NCBI GenBank assembly: GCA_910587095.1
Contig: CAJUMJ010000030.1
Span: 1 to 64,000, forward strand
DNA: 64,000 nucleotides
Reading direction: 5' to 3'
From: an uncultured Lachnospiraceae bacterium
GTDB lineage: Bacteria; Bacillota; Clostridia; Lachnospirales; Lachnospiraceae
A program made the translations under genes and the position numbers. This document shows positions 6,774 through 15,737 of the stretch, piece by piece. Each line of letters begins with the position of its first letter. Position 1 is the first letter of the stretch. The notes under the pieces were generated by a model. That model had not been told where the DNA came from and searched no databases. It worked only from the letters and a program-made list of their open reading frames with translations.

Positions 6774-9650
6774 TTAATCGGCATTGATTTCGCCGCCGGC
6801 AAGAGTTCCTGCCGTGCCGGTAATAATCTCCTCTTCTTCCTTCAGCCCATAATGGTACTCATAAACATCCTTGGCTATCTGAGCGGCGTAATCGGAAGTA
6901 TAGCCGTTGGCCACACGCACCGTCACCGATATCTCCGGCGATTCGTAGGGCGCGTAGCTGATAAAGAGCGCATGGTTTGGGCGGTTTCTGTTCTCCTGAG
7001 CAGTACCCGTCTTACCTGCCACATTTACATCAAGCTCCGAGAAGTACGCCTTGTTTTCCACAACGCCGCGCATACCGGTATGAATCGCATTCCAGTAGGC
7101 GGGATCCATGTCGATCCGGTTTCTGACCGTGGCCTGATGATCCGCAACCGTACCTTCCGCTTTATCCTCCACTTTATCCACCAGAGTTAAATTATAACAT
7201 GTTCCGCTGTTTGCGACGGTTGTAACGTATCGCGCAAGTCCCGCCGTGGTGAAGTTGTTCCGGCCGTGACCGATGGCGGAACGGACCGCGTCCAGATCGG
7301 ACACTCCCGGCGCATACTCCTCAATCTCAATCCCTGACGTCTCCGAAAGGCCGTACATGTCCGCGTATTTGGCCAGCTTATTAAGACCCACGTTGTCGTT
7401 GTAAGTGTCTCCCACGATCCCCAGCCGGTAACCGACCTCGTAAAAGAAGGAGTTGCAGGAGTAACGTATGCCGCCTGTCACGTTTAAGGATCCGTGGGCG
7501 CCCGGATAGATATGGCACCTGGCCGGCGGTGAAATTTTGTCATATAGACCGGCGCATGTAATATTATCTGAAAGAGTAATAACTCCTTCCAAAAGCCCGG
7601 CTGTCGCAGCGCACGGTTTAAATGTGGAGCCGGGCGCCGTTCTCTGCTGGGTTGCATAGTTTAACATGGGGCTTGACAGGTCGTTTCTCAGTGCTGCGAA
7701 GTATGCCGCATCCACGCCGTTTGCCATCCTGTTATTGTCATAGCTCGGATAGGAGGAAAGAGCCAGCACGTCCCCGGTATTTACCTCCGTCACCACGATG
7801 GAGCCGGAATACGGGTCAAGGGCAAGCTGCGCCGGCGTCAGATCCAGATGCTCGATGCGGTTTCTCATAAACGTGTAGGGCGTAAGCGCACCCGATTCAA
7901 ACTGAGCCCTCTCCTGTGCGGGAGGATCCACGATATGCTGTTCCAATAGGAGCTGGCAGATCTGTCTTCCGGTTATCTCGTCATTTAGTATCATATAACG
8001 ATAAATCTTTTTGTCAAAATCAATATCCCTGTCCAGCACGTCAAACGTGTATTCCAAAATCTTGTTGTAGATCTCAACCGAATCGGAATATCGGGAATCG
8101 ATATCCAGTTTGGATACGTTGACCCAGTTTTGGGCAATGGCATAGTTGAGATATTCGTTTAAGCTGATTACCTCATCCGTTGTCCAGGCGATGTAGGTTT
8201 CGTCGTTTTTGTCAACAACCTCCTCCATAAGGATATTCCTGTCATAGAGAAGCGACGCGATATAACTCTCGTAAACCTGATACTCTTCCGTCAGCGCGTT
8301 ATATGGCGTACAGCTCTCTTTCAGCTCATCCTCCAAAGTCGCGAAAACCCGGGCTTTTTTGTCCAAATAAGACGCTTGTACGGCGCGTTCCGTCTCCTCG
8401 GCATACTCTGAGGTGAAGTGGGCGGTGTCAATCACATTGTTGTTGATACAGGCGTAATATACGTCGTAGATCGGGATGGGGATGTCCCCGCCGCTTCCCC
8501 CTTCCGGCGGTTTATACTCTTTGATATTCTGTATCTTTAACAGAAGGATACTCGCAAGCTTTGACTCCAGAATATGGTAGCAGGCTTTTTGAAGGCCCGG
8601 GTCCAACGTCAGCGTGATGTCGTTGCCGGCCATGGGTTCCACCCGGTCGCTTGTCTCCACCACTTTTCCCATATTATCCACATACACAGTCTCGGAGCCC
8701 TTTTTCCCCTGCAGTTCCATCTCCATGGAAGCCTCGATACCGGACTTGCCGACCGTGTCGTTGAGATCGTAGGACGAATCTTCCTCCTGCAGTTGCGTCA
8801 GCTCCTCCTGCGCCACTCTTCCAGTATATCCGATCACCTGGGCAAAATAAATGCTGTCGTTGTATTTGCGGATGGTGCCCTCCGCAATGGATACGCCGTC
8901 CAGATTATCCTCGTTTTCCATGATAACCGCAACCGTCTCCTGGGAGACATTCTCCGCCACGGTGGTTGCAATGTATCTCTGATAGCTGTTTGCGCTCATG
9001 GCATAGCGGATCGTGATGATCTTGATTACTTCCTCCTTCGTGAAGCCAAGTCCCTCCACGAAGGTGTCGGAATCTTTCTCGTCCGTATAATCGCCGATGC
9101 CATAGCGACCGGTACTGCACAGGTATTTCACCACCTCGTCGGGGGAAGCGGTTTTCTCCCGCTCCTTTAAATCCTCTGTGGAGGCGTAACCGTAAATATC
9201 CGCCAGAAAACGCAAAAGCTGTGTCCCCTCCACATTGTACTCATAGTCGCCGTTTTTTCCGACCTCAATATGGAAATCGCTGATCACGTGATCCCCGTGG
9301 TCCTCGATGATGGCAATCAGCCTTCGTATCGTCCGGTTCAGATTCGCGTTCTTCCCTCTCCCGGACTCGTATACATCCTCAATCGTGACGGAGTAGGCCA
9401 GCTCATTGTAGGCGAGAAGCTCCCCGTTCCTGCCAAGGATATTGCCCCTGGTTGCGGGAATCGTCCGCTCTTTCCTGATTCGAAGCTGAAAGTCGTTGTA
9501 ATACCTTTCCCCATCGACGATCTGCAGTTGAAACAGCCAGCAAATCAGATAACCGCCCATACCGGCGATCACCAGCATCAGGACAATCAGCCGGGAGGTA
9601 ACCATATTCAGAAAATTCTCTTTAAAATGCTCTAAAAGTTCCTCAAACAA
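6774..9650 (-). CDS. mrdA: penicillin-binding protein 2, class B transpeptidase
   Basis: A 958-aa elongasome transpeptidase anchored by one N-terminal membrane helix (about residues 17-41). The catalytic motifs are GSTFKP (SxxK) near residue 665, SCNSF (SxN) and AGKTGTAQ (KTG) near the C-terminus. The pedestal domain is longer than in enterobacterial PBP2, with a large insertion at about residues 360-600, as is common in Clostridia. It overlaps mreD by 8 bp and acts with RodA, encoded downstream. The symbol rests on context and class. Confidence 0.88.
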   Translation of the reverse strand: MFEELLEHFKENFLNMVTSRLIVLMLVIAGMGGYLICWLFQLQIVDGERYYNDFQLRIRKERTIPATRGNILGRNGELLAYNELAYSVTIEDVYESGRGKNANLNRTIRRLIAIIEDHGDHVISDFHIEVGKNGDYEYNVEGTQLLRFLADIYGYASTEDLKEREKTASPDEVVKYLCSTGRYGIGDYTDEKDSDTFVEGLGFTKEEVIKIITIRYAMSANSYQRYIATTVAENVSQETVAVIMENEDNLDGVSIAEGTIRKYNDSIYFAQVIGYTGRVAQEELTQLQEEDSSYDLNDTVGKSGIEASMEMELQGKKGSETVYVDNMGKVVETSDRVEPMAGNDITLTLDPGLQKACYHILESKLASILLLKIQNIKEYKPPEGGSGGDIPIPIYDVYYACINNNVIDTAHFTSEYAEETERAVQASYLDKKARVFATLEDELKESCTPYNALTEEYQVYESYIASLLYDRNILMEEVVDKNDETYIAWTTDEVISLNEYLNYAIAQNWVNVSKLDIDSRYSDSVEIYNKILEYTFDVLDRDIDFDKKIYRYMILNDEITGRQICQLLLEQHIVDPPAQERAQFESGALTPYTFMRNRIEHLDLTPAQLALDPYSGSIVVTEVNTGDVLALSSYPSYDNNRMANGVDAAYFAALRNDLSSPMLNYATQQRTAPGSTFKPCAATAGLLEGVITLSDNITCAGLYDKISPPARCHIYPGAHGSLNVTGGIRYSCNSFFYEVGYRLGIVGDTYNDNVGLNKLAKYADMYGLSETSGIEIEEYAPGVSDLDAVRSAIGHGRNNFTTAGLARYVTTVANSGTCYNLTLVDKVEDKAEGTVADHQATVRNRIDMDPAYWNAIHTGMRGVVENKAYFSELDVNVAGKTGTAQENRNRPNHALFISYAPYESPEISVTVRVANGYTSDYAAQIAKDVYEYHYGLKEEEEIITGTAGTLAGGEINAD

Positions 9651-10161
9651 ACTTCTTTCCGCTCCTCAGTTCGCTTCGCTCAAGCCCCGTATTGATCCAG
9701 AGGATGAGCGGGTATAAAAGCAGGGTGACCGCAATGGTATACACGATCTCCGGCAAAATAATGTGCATGACATAATATGTAAATTCAAAACGGCCGCGCA
9801 GAAGAAACAGAATGACATAACAGCCTACTCCGTAAAGAAAATCACTGCATAAAATCAACACCACAGGAAGCTTGATATCCTGAGGATAAAAGATGGCCGC
9901 AAACTTGCCGTTCATATAGCCGATATACATATACAAAAGGGCATAAAAGCCGATGACGCTGGCAAAAAAGATATCCACCAAAAGGCCGCAGAAAAATCCG
10001 ATCAAAAGCCCCGTCTTCTCCCCTCTCATAAAGCCGAAGGAAGCAGTGAGCACAATCAGCAGATTTGGCACAATACCGCCAAAAGCCAGCGCCCGGAAAA
10101 CCGTACACTGCAGCAGGAAACATATGAAAATCAGTATTGCCGTGATAATGCCTCGCTTCAC
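9643..10161 (-). CDS. mreD: rod shape-determining protein MreD
   Basis: A 172-aa integral membrane protein with about five hydrophobic helices, part of the elongasome linking MreB and MreC to cell-wall enzymes. It is identified by its place between mreC and PBP2 and by hydrophobicity. Its last residues (ERSELRSGKKFV) are encoded over a short GAGCGAAGC-type repeat like the one in the dacF-like gene. Confidence 0.85.
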   Translation of the reverse strand: MKRGIITAILIFICFLLQCTVFRALAFGGIVPNLLIVLTASFGFMRGEKTGLLIGFFCGLLVDIFFASVIGFYALLYMYIGYMNGKFAAIFYPQDIKLPVVLILCSDFLYGVGCYVILFLLRGRFEFTYYVMHIILPEIVYTIAVTLLLYPLILWINTGLERSELRSGKKFV

Positions 10162-10192
10162 GATAGTCCTCCATACGATAAGCTTCTTGCTG

Positions 10193-11062
10193 TTATTCAG
10201 GGATCGTCTGTTTCAGTTCCATGATTACCAGAACCTCCTCCAGATGCTCAAAATCGACAGCCGGCGTTATGTAGCCGGACTTTGTCAGGTTGTTTGCATC
10301 CGGAGTTATGGTATTGATATAGCCAATCAAAATGCCTGGCAGATACTTGTCGCTTATGTCGGAGGTGACCACTTTGTCGCCCTCCACAACCACATTTTTG
10401 CTGTCCACCAACTGTTCAAATTCGATGACGCCGGAAGCGTAAAGCTTCAGATTCCCGGAAACAATCATGCGATCCGCGCTGGAAAGTACCATGGCGCTCA
10501 CATTGGAGTCGTCCGCAATGACGGACTTCACTTTCGCCCAGTTGGGGCCGACATCCACCACCCGCCCCACAAGGCCGCTTCCCGCCATCACGTTCATATC
10601 AACCGCGATGCCGTCACTGGCTCCCTTGTTGATGACGAAAGAATAAAACCAGTTGCCTGAATCTCTGGCAATTATCCGCGCGCCGGTTTTCTCATACTCG
10701 TCGTACTGGGCGTCCAGATTGTAAAGCTCCCGCAGGTTGGTCAGCTCATAACGGTCCTGCTGAAGCCTCGTATTTTCGATGGTAAGCTCATCTACCCGCT
10801 TTTTCAACTGTTCGTTTTGTGAAAGCAGCTCCCTGATCTGTACAAGTTCCTCGGAGCGGCCTGACAGCCAGCTTCCCACAACGCTGATTCCCTCCTCAAA
10901 GGGAACTACAAGATACCCAACCACAGCGGACAACGGACCGCTGAACAGCTTTGTGTTGAAGGTCACAAGCACAAGGGCCGTGCAAAGGATTGTTAAAATA
11001 AAAAGGAGATATTTACCGGGTAACGTAAATTTCTCTCCTTTTTTTTTGACGATTGGACTCAT
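10193..11062 (-). CDS. mreC: cell-shape protein MreC
   Basis: A 289-aa bitopic membrane protein: membrane helix at about residues 17-36, coiled coil at about 65-105 (heptads around LLSQNEQLKKRVDELTIENT), then the extracellular double beta-barrel domain ending in VDFEHLEEVLVI, a family-typical end. It scaffolds PBP2 and RodA. Its ATG overlaps the TGA of mreB (ATGA), so the two are translationally coupled. Confidence 0.92.
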   Translation of the reverse strand: MSPIVKKKGEKFTLPGKYLLFILTILCTALVLVTFNTKLFSGPLSAVVGYLVVPFEEGISVVGSWLSGRSEELVQIRELLSQNEQLKKRVDELTIENTRLQQDRYELTNLRELYNLDAQYDEYEKTGARIIARDSGNWFYSFVINKGASDGIAVDMNVMAGSGLVGRVVDVGPNWAKVKSVIADDSNVSAMVLSSADRMIVSGNLKLYASGVIEFEQLVDSKNVVVEGDKVVTSDISDKYLPGILIGYINTITPDANNLTKSGYITPAVDFEHLEEVLVIMELKQTIPE

Positions 11063-12069
11063 TTACTCATTCCTTCTATCGCGTAGGCTACCGTTTTATA
11101 ATTATCTTCCTTGATGACCTTTCCGAGCCCGAGAGCCACGCTGGTCACCGGATTTTCGGATACGTTGACCTGCAGTCCCGTCCCCTTGCTCATCAACTGG
11201 GCAAGCTTGCTCACCTGAGAAGCGCCTCCTGTCAGGTAAATCCCGTGGCGGTAAATATCAGCGGCAAGCTCGGGCGGCGTGCGCTCGAGAATCACCTTGA
11301 TATTGTCAATAATGGAATTGAAATATTCGATCAGGCATTCATCCACAAGAGCCGTGGGAATCTCACGCTCCACGGGAAGTCCGGTCACGATATCACGGCC
11401 ATAGACTACGGCTCCCAGTCTCTGTTCTTCCAGGTCAAGAAGCGAGGTCTTTACGACTTCCGCCGTCTTTCCGCCGATAATCAGACTAAATTCCCGGCGT
11501 ACCGCAGCCTTGATCGCCTCGTCAAATTTCCGGCCGCCCACCTTAATGAGGCGGCTGAGGACAATGCCGCCCAGGGAAAGGATGGAAATTTCCGTAGTGT
11601 CAAAACCCACATTGACCACCAGTACACCCTGGGAATTTTTTACGTCGATTCCCATGCCAAGCCCGTCCGCCACGGCTTTATCCACCACCATGACTTTCCT
11701 GGCTTTCACATTGGATTCCTTGATCAGATCCTTGAACGCACGCTTTTCCACCTCAGTCACATCCCATGGAACAGCGATATAATAGTCTGCGGGACGCACA
11801 TTGTTTTTCATCATACCGCTTAAGAAATAACGAACCAGCGTCTCCATATTCTGGATGTCCGCAATCACACCGTTGCTGAGCGGGTACGTGATGCTTATAT
11901 TGCTGGGCGCTTTCTCGTACATTTCAAAAGCCGCGTCGCCGTATGCGAAAAGCGTCTTTTTATTCTCGATAGCGATCATGTTCTTCTCTACGAACACCTC
12001 GTCGTCCGCGCGGTTATAGATTTTGATGTTGCTGGTGCCAAGGTCGATTCCAAATGCGTTGTTTGCCAA
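11059..12069 (-). CDS. mreB: actin-like cell-shape protein MreB
   Basis: A 336-aa member of the actin/Hsp70 ATPase superfamily that forms membrane filaments guiding lateral wall synthesis. Visible motifs are the phosphate-1 loop GIDLGTSNIKIY, the phosphate-2 region VNVGFDTTEISIL and the adenosine motif YLTGGASQVSKL. Relative to canonical MreB the N-terminal loop and AVPWDVTEVEKRA (rather than a CVP-type) are divergent, so it could be a second MreB/Mbl-type paralogue. Operon mreB-mreC-mreD-PBP2. Confidence 0.85.
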   Translation of the reverse strand: MANNAFGIDLGTSNIKIYNRADDEVFVEKNMIAIENKKTLFAYGDAAFEMYEKAPSNISITYPLSNGVIADIQNMETLVRYFLSGMMKNNVRPADYYIAVPWDVTEVEKRAFKDLIKESNVKARKVMVVDKAVADGLGMGIDVKNSQGVLVVNVGFDTTEISILSLGGIVLSRLIKVGGRKFDEAIKAAVRREFSLIIGGKTAEVVKTSLLDLEEQRLGAVVYGRDIVTGLPVEREIPTALVDECLIEYFNSIIDNIKVILERTPPELAADIYRHGIYLTGGASQVSKLAQLMSKGTGLQVNVSENPVTSVALGLGKVIKEDNYKTVAYAIEGMSK

Positions 12070-12158
12070 GGTAAATGTACCCCTTTCTCTTTTTCAAATC
12101 TCTGCAAAGAATTGCCCGTCTTGCGGCATTCTTCCAAGCGAAACTTAAAATTTCCAGA

Positions 12159-12180
12159 CATCGCGTCCCATGACGCGGTG
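12159..12180 (-). terminator. hairpin between radC and mreB
   Basis: A CGCGTC / GACGCG stem with an ATGG loop lies immediately after the radC stop on the minus strand. The following TCTGGAAATTTT is not a good U-tract. It may be a weak terminator or a processing site ahead of the mre operon. Confidence 0.35.
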
Positions 12181-12183
12181 CGC

Positions 12184-12918
12184 TTAGATATCCTTTTCGC
12201 TTTGTGACATATCTGTCAGTAACTTGTTTTCCCTAAAACTGAAATATCTGTTGTCCCCGATAATAATGTGATCCAGCAGAGCAATATCCGTTAAAGCACC
12301 CGTTCTTCCGATCCGCTCTGTGACCAGCAGGTCGTTTTCGCTGGGCATCGGGGATCCGCCCGGATGATTGTGCAAAAGCATAATATACGTTGCCCCGTCC
12401 CGAAACGCCTGGATAAACACTTCCCTTGGCGAAAGAAGAGACGCGTTTACCGTTCCCTTTGAGAGATTCTCTTCCCCAATCAGATGGAATCCCGAATCTA
12501 GAGACAACAGCAGGGTATTTTCTACCTTTTCATGTCGAAACCGTTCCATATAATAGTCCGCAACGGTGGACGGCTCATGAAAAGAAAGGACGCCTTTCGC
12601 TTTTTCCTGGGCCATTCTCCTCGCACACTCGGCAATGGCCTTTAGCTGAATGGCTTTCACCGCCCCAATGCCCTCAATCTTTTGCAATTCCTTCACGGGA
12701 ATATGGTAAAGCCCCAAAAGACCGTTCCCGTACCGGGCTGTCTGCCGAAGCACCTGCTCTCCCAGCTCACGGGCGGTCATTCCTTTTATCCCGCTCCGCA
12801 AAAAGATTGTCAAAAGCTCCGAGTTCGTCAGGTTTTCTCCTCCGTACGCGGCAAATCTTTCAAATGGAAGATTTTGCTTTTCACAATATTCATTGTTCTC
12901 ACACTTGCCTGATTTCAT
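12184..12918 (-). CDS. radC: RadC/JAMM-family protein
   Basis: A 244-aa protein with an N-terminal helix-hairpin-helix-like region (IEGIGAVKAIQLKAIAE) and a JAMM metalloprotease-like domain. The metal-ligand pattern HNHPGGSPMPSENDLLVTERI (HxH, then Ser and Asp) is intact. The old link to DNA repair in E. coli is doubtful, so the cellular role is open. It is upstream of the mre operon, as in many Firmicutes. Confidence 0.9.
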   Translation of the reverse strand: MKSGKCENNEYCEKQNLPFERFAAYGGENLTNSELLTIFLRSGIKGMTARELGEQVLRQTARYGNGLLGLYHIPVKELQKIEGIGAVKAIQLKAIAECARRMAQEKAKGVLSFHEPSTVADYYMERFRHEKVENTLLLSLDSGFHLIGEENLSKGTVNASLLSPREVFIQAFRDGATYIMLLHNHPGGSPMPSENDLLVTERIGRTGALTDIALLDHIIIGDNRYFSFRENKLLTDMSQSEKDI

Positions 12919-12984
12919 GCAACCTCTTTCCCGACAGCTTTCTCTCCAAAAAGTCCGGGCACCGTCCCACGCAGGGTCAGTGCA

Positions 12985-13221
12985 CTAAATCAAGCGGTAT
13001 ATAATAATGGCCAGCGCGATCCCTATAATGCTTGCAACCGTAATTTTGATCGACAAGGCGAAGGTGACACTCAAAATGCCCATATCCAAAACGAGGGGCT
13101 GCGCCAGACCGAAGGACTGCCCGTAATTCAGCCATGTGGAAGGGAAAAGGCTGCCGATAAAGCCGCCGATCACAATTCCGGCCAGAACCAACAAAAAGCA
13201 GGCCCAGTTATTTTTGCGCAT
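12985..13221 (-). CDS. DUF4321 small membrane protein
   Basis: A 78-aa protein with two hydrophobic helices (about residues 6-26 and 50-77) separated by a short outer loop containing FPSTWLNYGQSFGL. It matches the DUF4321 family found next to radC and mre genes in Clostridia. Function unknown. Confidence 0.75.
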   Translation of the reverse strand: MRKNNWACFLLVLAGIVIGGFIGSLFPSTWLNYGQSFGLAQPLVLDMGILSVTFALSIKITVASIIGIALAIIIYRLI

Positions 13222-13300
13222 AAAAAATACAATCTCCTTTCTTCCACGCCCATTTTAACACAATTATATTTTGATGTACACAAAAAAATGGAATTTTTTA

Positions 13301-14599
13301 TCAACATATATGGCATATCCCCCGGTCCGCAAGATTCTGCAAACTTTTCAGGATGCCGAGCTTCGCATGAGGAAAAGTGAGTCCTCCCTGAAAATAGACC
13401 GCATAGGGCGGCGCAATGGGGCCGTCCGCGGAAAGCTCTATGGAGGAGCCTGACACAAAGGCGCCCGCCGCCATAATGACCTTGGAATCATATCCTGGCA
13501 TGTCCCATGGCTCTGGCGTGACGAAGCTGTCCACCGGAGCCGCCGCCTGGATGCCTTCGCAAAAAGCGATGACACCCTCGGGGGAACCAAAGGTTACGGC
13601 CTGGATGATATCGTGGCGGCTCTCGCTGCCGTCAGGCACCACCGCAAAACCGAGTCTTTCATAAATATTTGCCGCAAATATGGCTCCTTTCAGAGCGGAA
13701 GCCGTCACCGTCGGCGCAAGAAAAAGTCCCTGATAAAAGGCGGGCAGTACGCCAAGAGAGGCGCCCACTTCCTTTGCAAGTCCTGGGGAGGTCAGACGGC
13801 AGGCCGCGTTCTCCACGCATTCCTTTTTTCCTGCAATATAACCGCCGATGGGGGCAAGGCCGCCACCCGGGTTTTTAATCAGGGAACCCACCACCATATC
13901 GGCCCCTGCCTCGGAAGGTTCCATGGTTTCCACGAACTCCCCATAGCAGTTGTCCACCATCACGATGACGTCCGGCTTGAGCTGCTTTACAAAAGAGATC
14001 AGCTCACCGATGCGGGCCACGGACAAGGTGGGCCTTGTCTGGTAGCCTTTGGATCTCTGGATGGCGACAAGTTTTGTTTTCTCGTTGACGGCGCTTCTTA
14101 TGCCGTCATAGTCAAATCTTCCGTCAGGACAAAGATCCACCTGGCGATAGGTGACACCATACTCGGAAAGCGACCCGCGGGAGGGTCGTATGCCGATCAC
14201 TTCCTCCAGTGTGTCATACGGCTTCCCGACCGGAGACAAAAGCTCGTCCCCCGGTCGCAGGTTACTCATAAGCGCTAACGCCAGCGCATGTGTGCCGCAA
14301 GTGATCTGAGGACGCACCAGCGCATCCTCCGTCCGGAAAACCCCGGCGTACACTTTTTCCAATGTGTCACGCCCAAGGTCATTGTAGCCATAGCCCGTAG
14401 TTCCGAGCAGACATGCCTCGCTCACATGGGCCGTCTGCATGGCGTGAATGACTTTCAACTGATTATACTCGGCCGTTTCGTCAATCCTGGCAAAGCGGGC
14501 TTTCAGAGAATTTAAAGTCTCTTCCCCGAACAGCCATACTTCCTCCGAGATGCCAAGTTTTTTGTATTGTTCACACAATTCCATCATTTTCAACTCCAT
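13301..14599 (-). CDS. methionine gamma-lyase family PLP enzyme (YnbB / aluminium-resistance type)
   Basis: A 432-aa fold-type I PLP enzyme. Conserved features are QITCGTHALALAL near the cofactor phosphate site, VMVDNCYGEF with the PLP-nitrogen aspartate, and MVVGSLIKNPGGG containing the Schiff-base lysine. The family is annotated as aluminium-resistance protein or methionine gamma-lyase-like; substrate not proven. It normally sits next to miaA (and hfq) in Firmicutes, as here, although no hfq lies between. Confidence 0.85.
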   Translation of the reverse strand: MELKMMELCEQYKKLGISEEVWLFGEETLNSLKARFARIDETAEYNQLKVIHAMQTAHVSEACLLGTTGYGYNDLGRDTLEKVYAGVFRTEDALVRPQITCGTHALALALMSNLRPGDELLSPVGKPYDTLEEVIGIRPSRGSLSEYGVTYRQVDLCPDGRFDYDGIRSAVNEKTKLVAIQRSKGYQTRPTLSVARIGELISFVKQLKPDVIVMVDNCYGEFVETMEPSEAGADMVVGSLIKNPGGGLAPIGGYIAGKKECVENAACRLTSPGLAKEVGASLGVLPAFYQGLFLAPTVTASALKGAIFAANIYERLGFAVVPDGSESRHDIIQAVTFGSPEGVIAFCEGIQAAAPVDSFVTPEPWDMPGYDSKVIMAAGAFVSGSSIELSADGPIAPPYAVYFQGGLTFPHAKLGILKSLQNLADRGICHIC

Positions 14600-14657
14600 T
14601 CCGTCTTATAACTTTATGCACTTTATACAAATATCACCATATTTTTTCGACAAATTC

Positions 14658-15614
14658 TTACAGGATAATCTTCTTTTCGCGCAGGAAATCCTGCATGAAA
14701 CCCAGTATTTTTTGACTGTCATAGTCAAAAACGTCTTTTTGCACCCAAGTTACTTCTTTTTCGCGTCTAAACCAGGTGAGTTGTCTTTTCGCGAAATGTC
14801 TTGTGTCCCGTTTTATGAGATATACGGCCTCATCCATCGAAATCTCTCCCTCCAGACAGGAAAGGATCTGTTTATAGCCAAGCCCCTGCATGGAAACCAT
14901 GCCGCCGTGGCAGCCAAGCCCCTGCAGGGCGCGCACCTCGTCGACCAGTCCGCACTCCATCATCAAATCTACCCGCTTGTCAATTCTCTGATAGATCCGC
15001 TCCCTGCTGTCGTTTAGCACAAAGTATGCAAACCGGTAAGGCGATTCGTTCTTTCGCTGTTCTTTGTTGTGGGCGGAAATTTTTCGGCCTGTCTTTTCGT
15101 AAAATTCGATGGCCCGGATTACCCTCTTTACATTGTTTTTGTGGATATTCTCGCACGACTCCGGATCCACGGCGCGCAGCCTCTCATAGAGCGCATCTGC
15201 TCCCTCCTTGTCTGCAAGCTTAGAAAGGAACCGCCTCAGCTCCGTATCCTCGTCGTTTTCCGTAAAGTCGATATCATAGAGAAGCGCCTGAATATAAAAC
15301 CCGGTGCCGCCCACCAAAACAGGGATATGCCCGCGTCCGTAAATCTCCTCGGCCGCCTTCCTTGCAAGCTTTTGAAACACCACCACATTGAATTCCTCGG
15401 TAGGCTCAAGCACATCGATCAGATGATGAGGCACGCCGCCCGTCTCCTCGGGCATAATTTTGGCGGAGCCTATATCCATATGGCGGTACACCTGCATGGA
15501 ATCGGCCGAAATGATCTCCCCGCCGACAGCCTTCGCCAGGGCGATCGACAACTCCGTCTTCCCCACGGCGGTAGGGCCCGTCAGAATAATAAGAGGCCGC
15601 CCTCCTTCACACAT
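14658..15614 (-). CDS. miaA: tRNA dimethylallyltransferase MiaA
   Basis: Adds the dimethylallyl group to A37 of tRNAs reading UNN codons, the step before MiaB methylthiolation. At 318 aa it has the P-loop GPTAVGKTEL (residues 12-21), the catalytic SADSMQVYRHMDIG stretch, VGGTGFYIQALL, and the C-terminal QLTWFRRE tRNA-contact motif. It lies downstream of mutL in the miaB-mutS-mutL-miaA order. Confidence 0.95.
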   Translation of the reverse strand: MCEGGRPLIILTGPTAVGKTELSIALAKAVGGEIISADSMQVYRHMDIGSAKIMPEETGGVPHHLIDVLEPTEEFNVVVFQKLARKAAEEIYGRGHIPVLVGGTGFYIQALLYDIDFTENDEDTELRRFLSKLADKEGADALYERLRAVDPESCENIHKNNVKRVIRAIEFYEKTGRKISAHNKEQRKNESPYRFAYFVLNDSRERIYQRIDKRVDLMMECGLVDEVRALQGLGCHGGMVSMQGLGYKQILSCLEGEISMDEAVYLIKRDTRHFAKRQLTWFRREKEVTWVQKDVFDYDSQKILGFMQDFLREKKIIL

Positions 15615-15639
15615 TATCTATTCCTCCTCCAACTCAAGA

Positions 15640-15735
15640 GGAGAATGCCTCTTTTGGCATTCTCCGGTATGAGACTTAGAAGTTCTTGCCGCCGTGTCCT
15701 ATATGGCACGGCGGTTTTAGAACTTCTTCTCATAC
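15640..15735 (-). ncRNA. structured intergenic element I (mutL-miaA), multi-stem RNA
   Basis: Plus-strand coordinates: a 10-bp hairpin (15640-15665), then an outer stem GTATGAGA/TCTCATAC (15667-15674 with 15728-15735), an inner stem AGAAGTTCT/AGAACTTCT, and an 8-bp apical stem CCGCCGTG/CACGGCGG with loop TCCTATATGG. The same architecture, loop and asymmetric internal-loop bases recur at 17766-17880 with different stem sequences. All flanking genes read on the minus strand, so the element is probably part of the mut operon mRNA. Confidence 0.6.
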
Positions 15736-15737
15736 AC